Of a stretch of DNA of 6,503 nucleotides, positions 6,182-6,503 are shown one piece after another. The notes below the pieces were generated by a model. It saw nothing but the letters and a program-made list of their open reading frames with translations, ran no database searches and was not told the DNA's origin. Source of the DNA: Bacillota bacterium (GTDB lineage: Bacteria; Bacillota; Clostridia; Oscillospirales; JAKOTC01); NCBI GenBank assembly GCA_029776465.1, contig JAKOTC010000228.1:1-6503 (forward strand), in the 5' to 3' direction. Positions within the stretch are counted from its first letter, which is position 1, and every line of letters begins with the position of its first letter. A program made the position numbers and the translations under genes.

Positions 6182-6210
6182 TTGACATTGTTTCGAAAAC
6201 ATGTTACAAT
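6182..6210 (+). promoter_or_regulatory. Near-consensus promoter for ispE
   Basis: TTGACA (6182-6187), a 17-bp spacer and TACAAT (6205-6210), with TGT just before the -10 as an extended element. It starts only 16 bp after the MATE stop codon. The predicted start is near 6217, which gives a leader of about 98 nt before ispE. Confidence 0.85.
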
Positions 6211-6227
6211 AACCATTGAAATTTCCA

Positions 6228-6263
6228 CCTATTGGTATGCTTGCTTTTCAAGTATACCAAAGG
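6228..6263 (+). other. Strong hairpin in the ispE leader
   Basis: TTGGTAT-G-CTTG (6232-6243) pairs with CAAG-T-ATACCAA (6249-6260) around the loop CTTTT. That is 12 pairs including one G-U. CCT (6228-6230) and AGG (6261-6263) can add three pairs if A6231 is bulged. It begins about 11 nt after the predicted start of transcription. No U-run follows on either strand, so it is not an ordinary terminator for the MATE gene. It may protect the 5' end or serve a regulatory role. Confidence 0.6.
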
Positions 6264-6301
6264 AATTCCGAACATATATTGATTGAAGTAAAGCCTGAGT
6301 T

Positions 6302-6307
6302 GGAGGG
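6302..6307 (+). promoter_or_regulatory. Shine-Dalgarno site that decides the ispE TTG start
   Basis: GGAGGG ends 7 nt before the TTG at 6315. It supports that codon over in-frame TTG codons further upstream (6279, 6300), which lack a well-placed site. Confidence 0.75.
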
Positions 6308-6314
6308 ATTATAT

Positions 6315-6503
6315 TTGGACGGCACCGACAGTTTAAGGCTGAAGGCTTTTGCCAAGATTAATCTGACCCTGAACATCACCGGAAGGCGTGATGACGGTCA
6401 CCATTATGTGGATATGGTCATGCAATCGGTGGATCTGCATGATGTTTTAACCCTGACCCTTCGCGACAAACCGGGTATTGTTTTAAAATGCCTCAATAGG
6501 GAG
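6315..6503 (+). CDS. ispE: 4-diphosphocytidyl-2-C-methyl-D-erythritol kinase (IspE), 5' part
   Basis: IspE is the ATP-dependent GHMP-family kinase that phosphorylates 4-diphosphocytidyl-2-C-methyl-D-erythritol in the non-mevalonate isoprenoid pathway, in the cytoplasm. The first 63 residues are present and the gene runs off the right edge. The family marks are AKINLTLNITGRRDDG (residues 13-28), with Lys14 at the conserved active-site lysine, followed by a histidine pair and VDMVMQSVDLHDVLTL. The usual GYH motif reads GHH here (His29 in place of the Tyr that stacks on the cytosine ring in the E. coli enzyme), while the following His30 is kept. The TTG start has GGAGGG 7 nt upstream and gives a normal N-terminal length. 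It has its own promoter behind the MATE gene, so it is a separate housekeeping transcript, perhaps with some read-through. Confidence 0.9.
   Translation, partial: MDGTDSLRLKAFAKINLTLNITGRRDDGHHYVDMVMQSVDLHDVLTLTLRDKPGIVLKCLNRE

Noticed and set aside
6228..6263. Intrinsic terminator for the MATE gene
   Set aside because: The stem is strong but no T-run follows on either strand, and it lies downstream of the ispE promoter start.

Overview
The window looks like chromosomal DNA from a Gram-positive Clostridia-type bacterium, possibly an Oscillospiraceae relative. The evidence is strong purine-rich Shine-Dalgarno sites, frequent TTG and GTG starts, sigma-A-type promoters with TGn extended -10 elements, a DUF6106-like protein (a family I recall from Clostridia), and an ABC pair of the Firmicutes BmrC/BmrD or Thermotoga TM287/288 type. 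Base composition is mixed, with AT-rich intergenic DNA. I see no phage, insertion sequence, rRNA, tRNA or CRISPR signature. The species assignment is inference.

Layout, left to right. Minus strand, 1-702: the 5' part of acpS (holo-ACP synthase, cut by the window edge) follows a small two-helix membrane protein (DUF6106-like) and overlaps it by 20 nt. Both are driven by a good promoter at 674-702. Minus strand, 732-4408: a two-gene operon with a 4-nt ATGA overlap encodes the two halves of a heterodimeric ABC exporter. The upstream gene carries the non-catalytic Walker B and the downstream gene the catalytic one. Positions 4409-4755 form a 347-bp divergent control region. It holds the ABC promoter with a 19-bp dyad between -35 and -10, a triple 13-bp tandem repeat in the ABC leader, a near-consensus promoter for the rightward gene, and a leader of about 118 nt with an 18-nt direct repeat and possible stems. 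Plus strand, 4756-6165: a MATE-family efflux protein. Positions 6166-6314: a near-consensus promoter and a strong leader hairpin. Plus strand, 6315 to the edge: the 5' end of ispE (isoprenoid precursor pathway).

The centre is thus a divergent pair of efflux systems, an ATP-driven ABC heterodimer and an ion-coupled MATE pump, set between housekeeping genes for ACP maturation and isoprenoid synthesis. No regulator gene is present. The candidate operator and leader elements suggest control in trans or by the leader RNA. Four of the six genes use TTG or GTG starts that are supported by Shine-Dalgarno spacing. The proteins belong to known families. The least explained parts are the intergenic control elements, not a new protein system.
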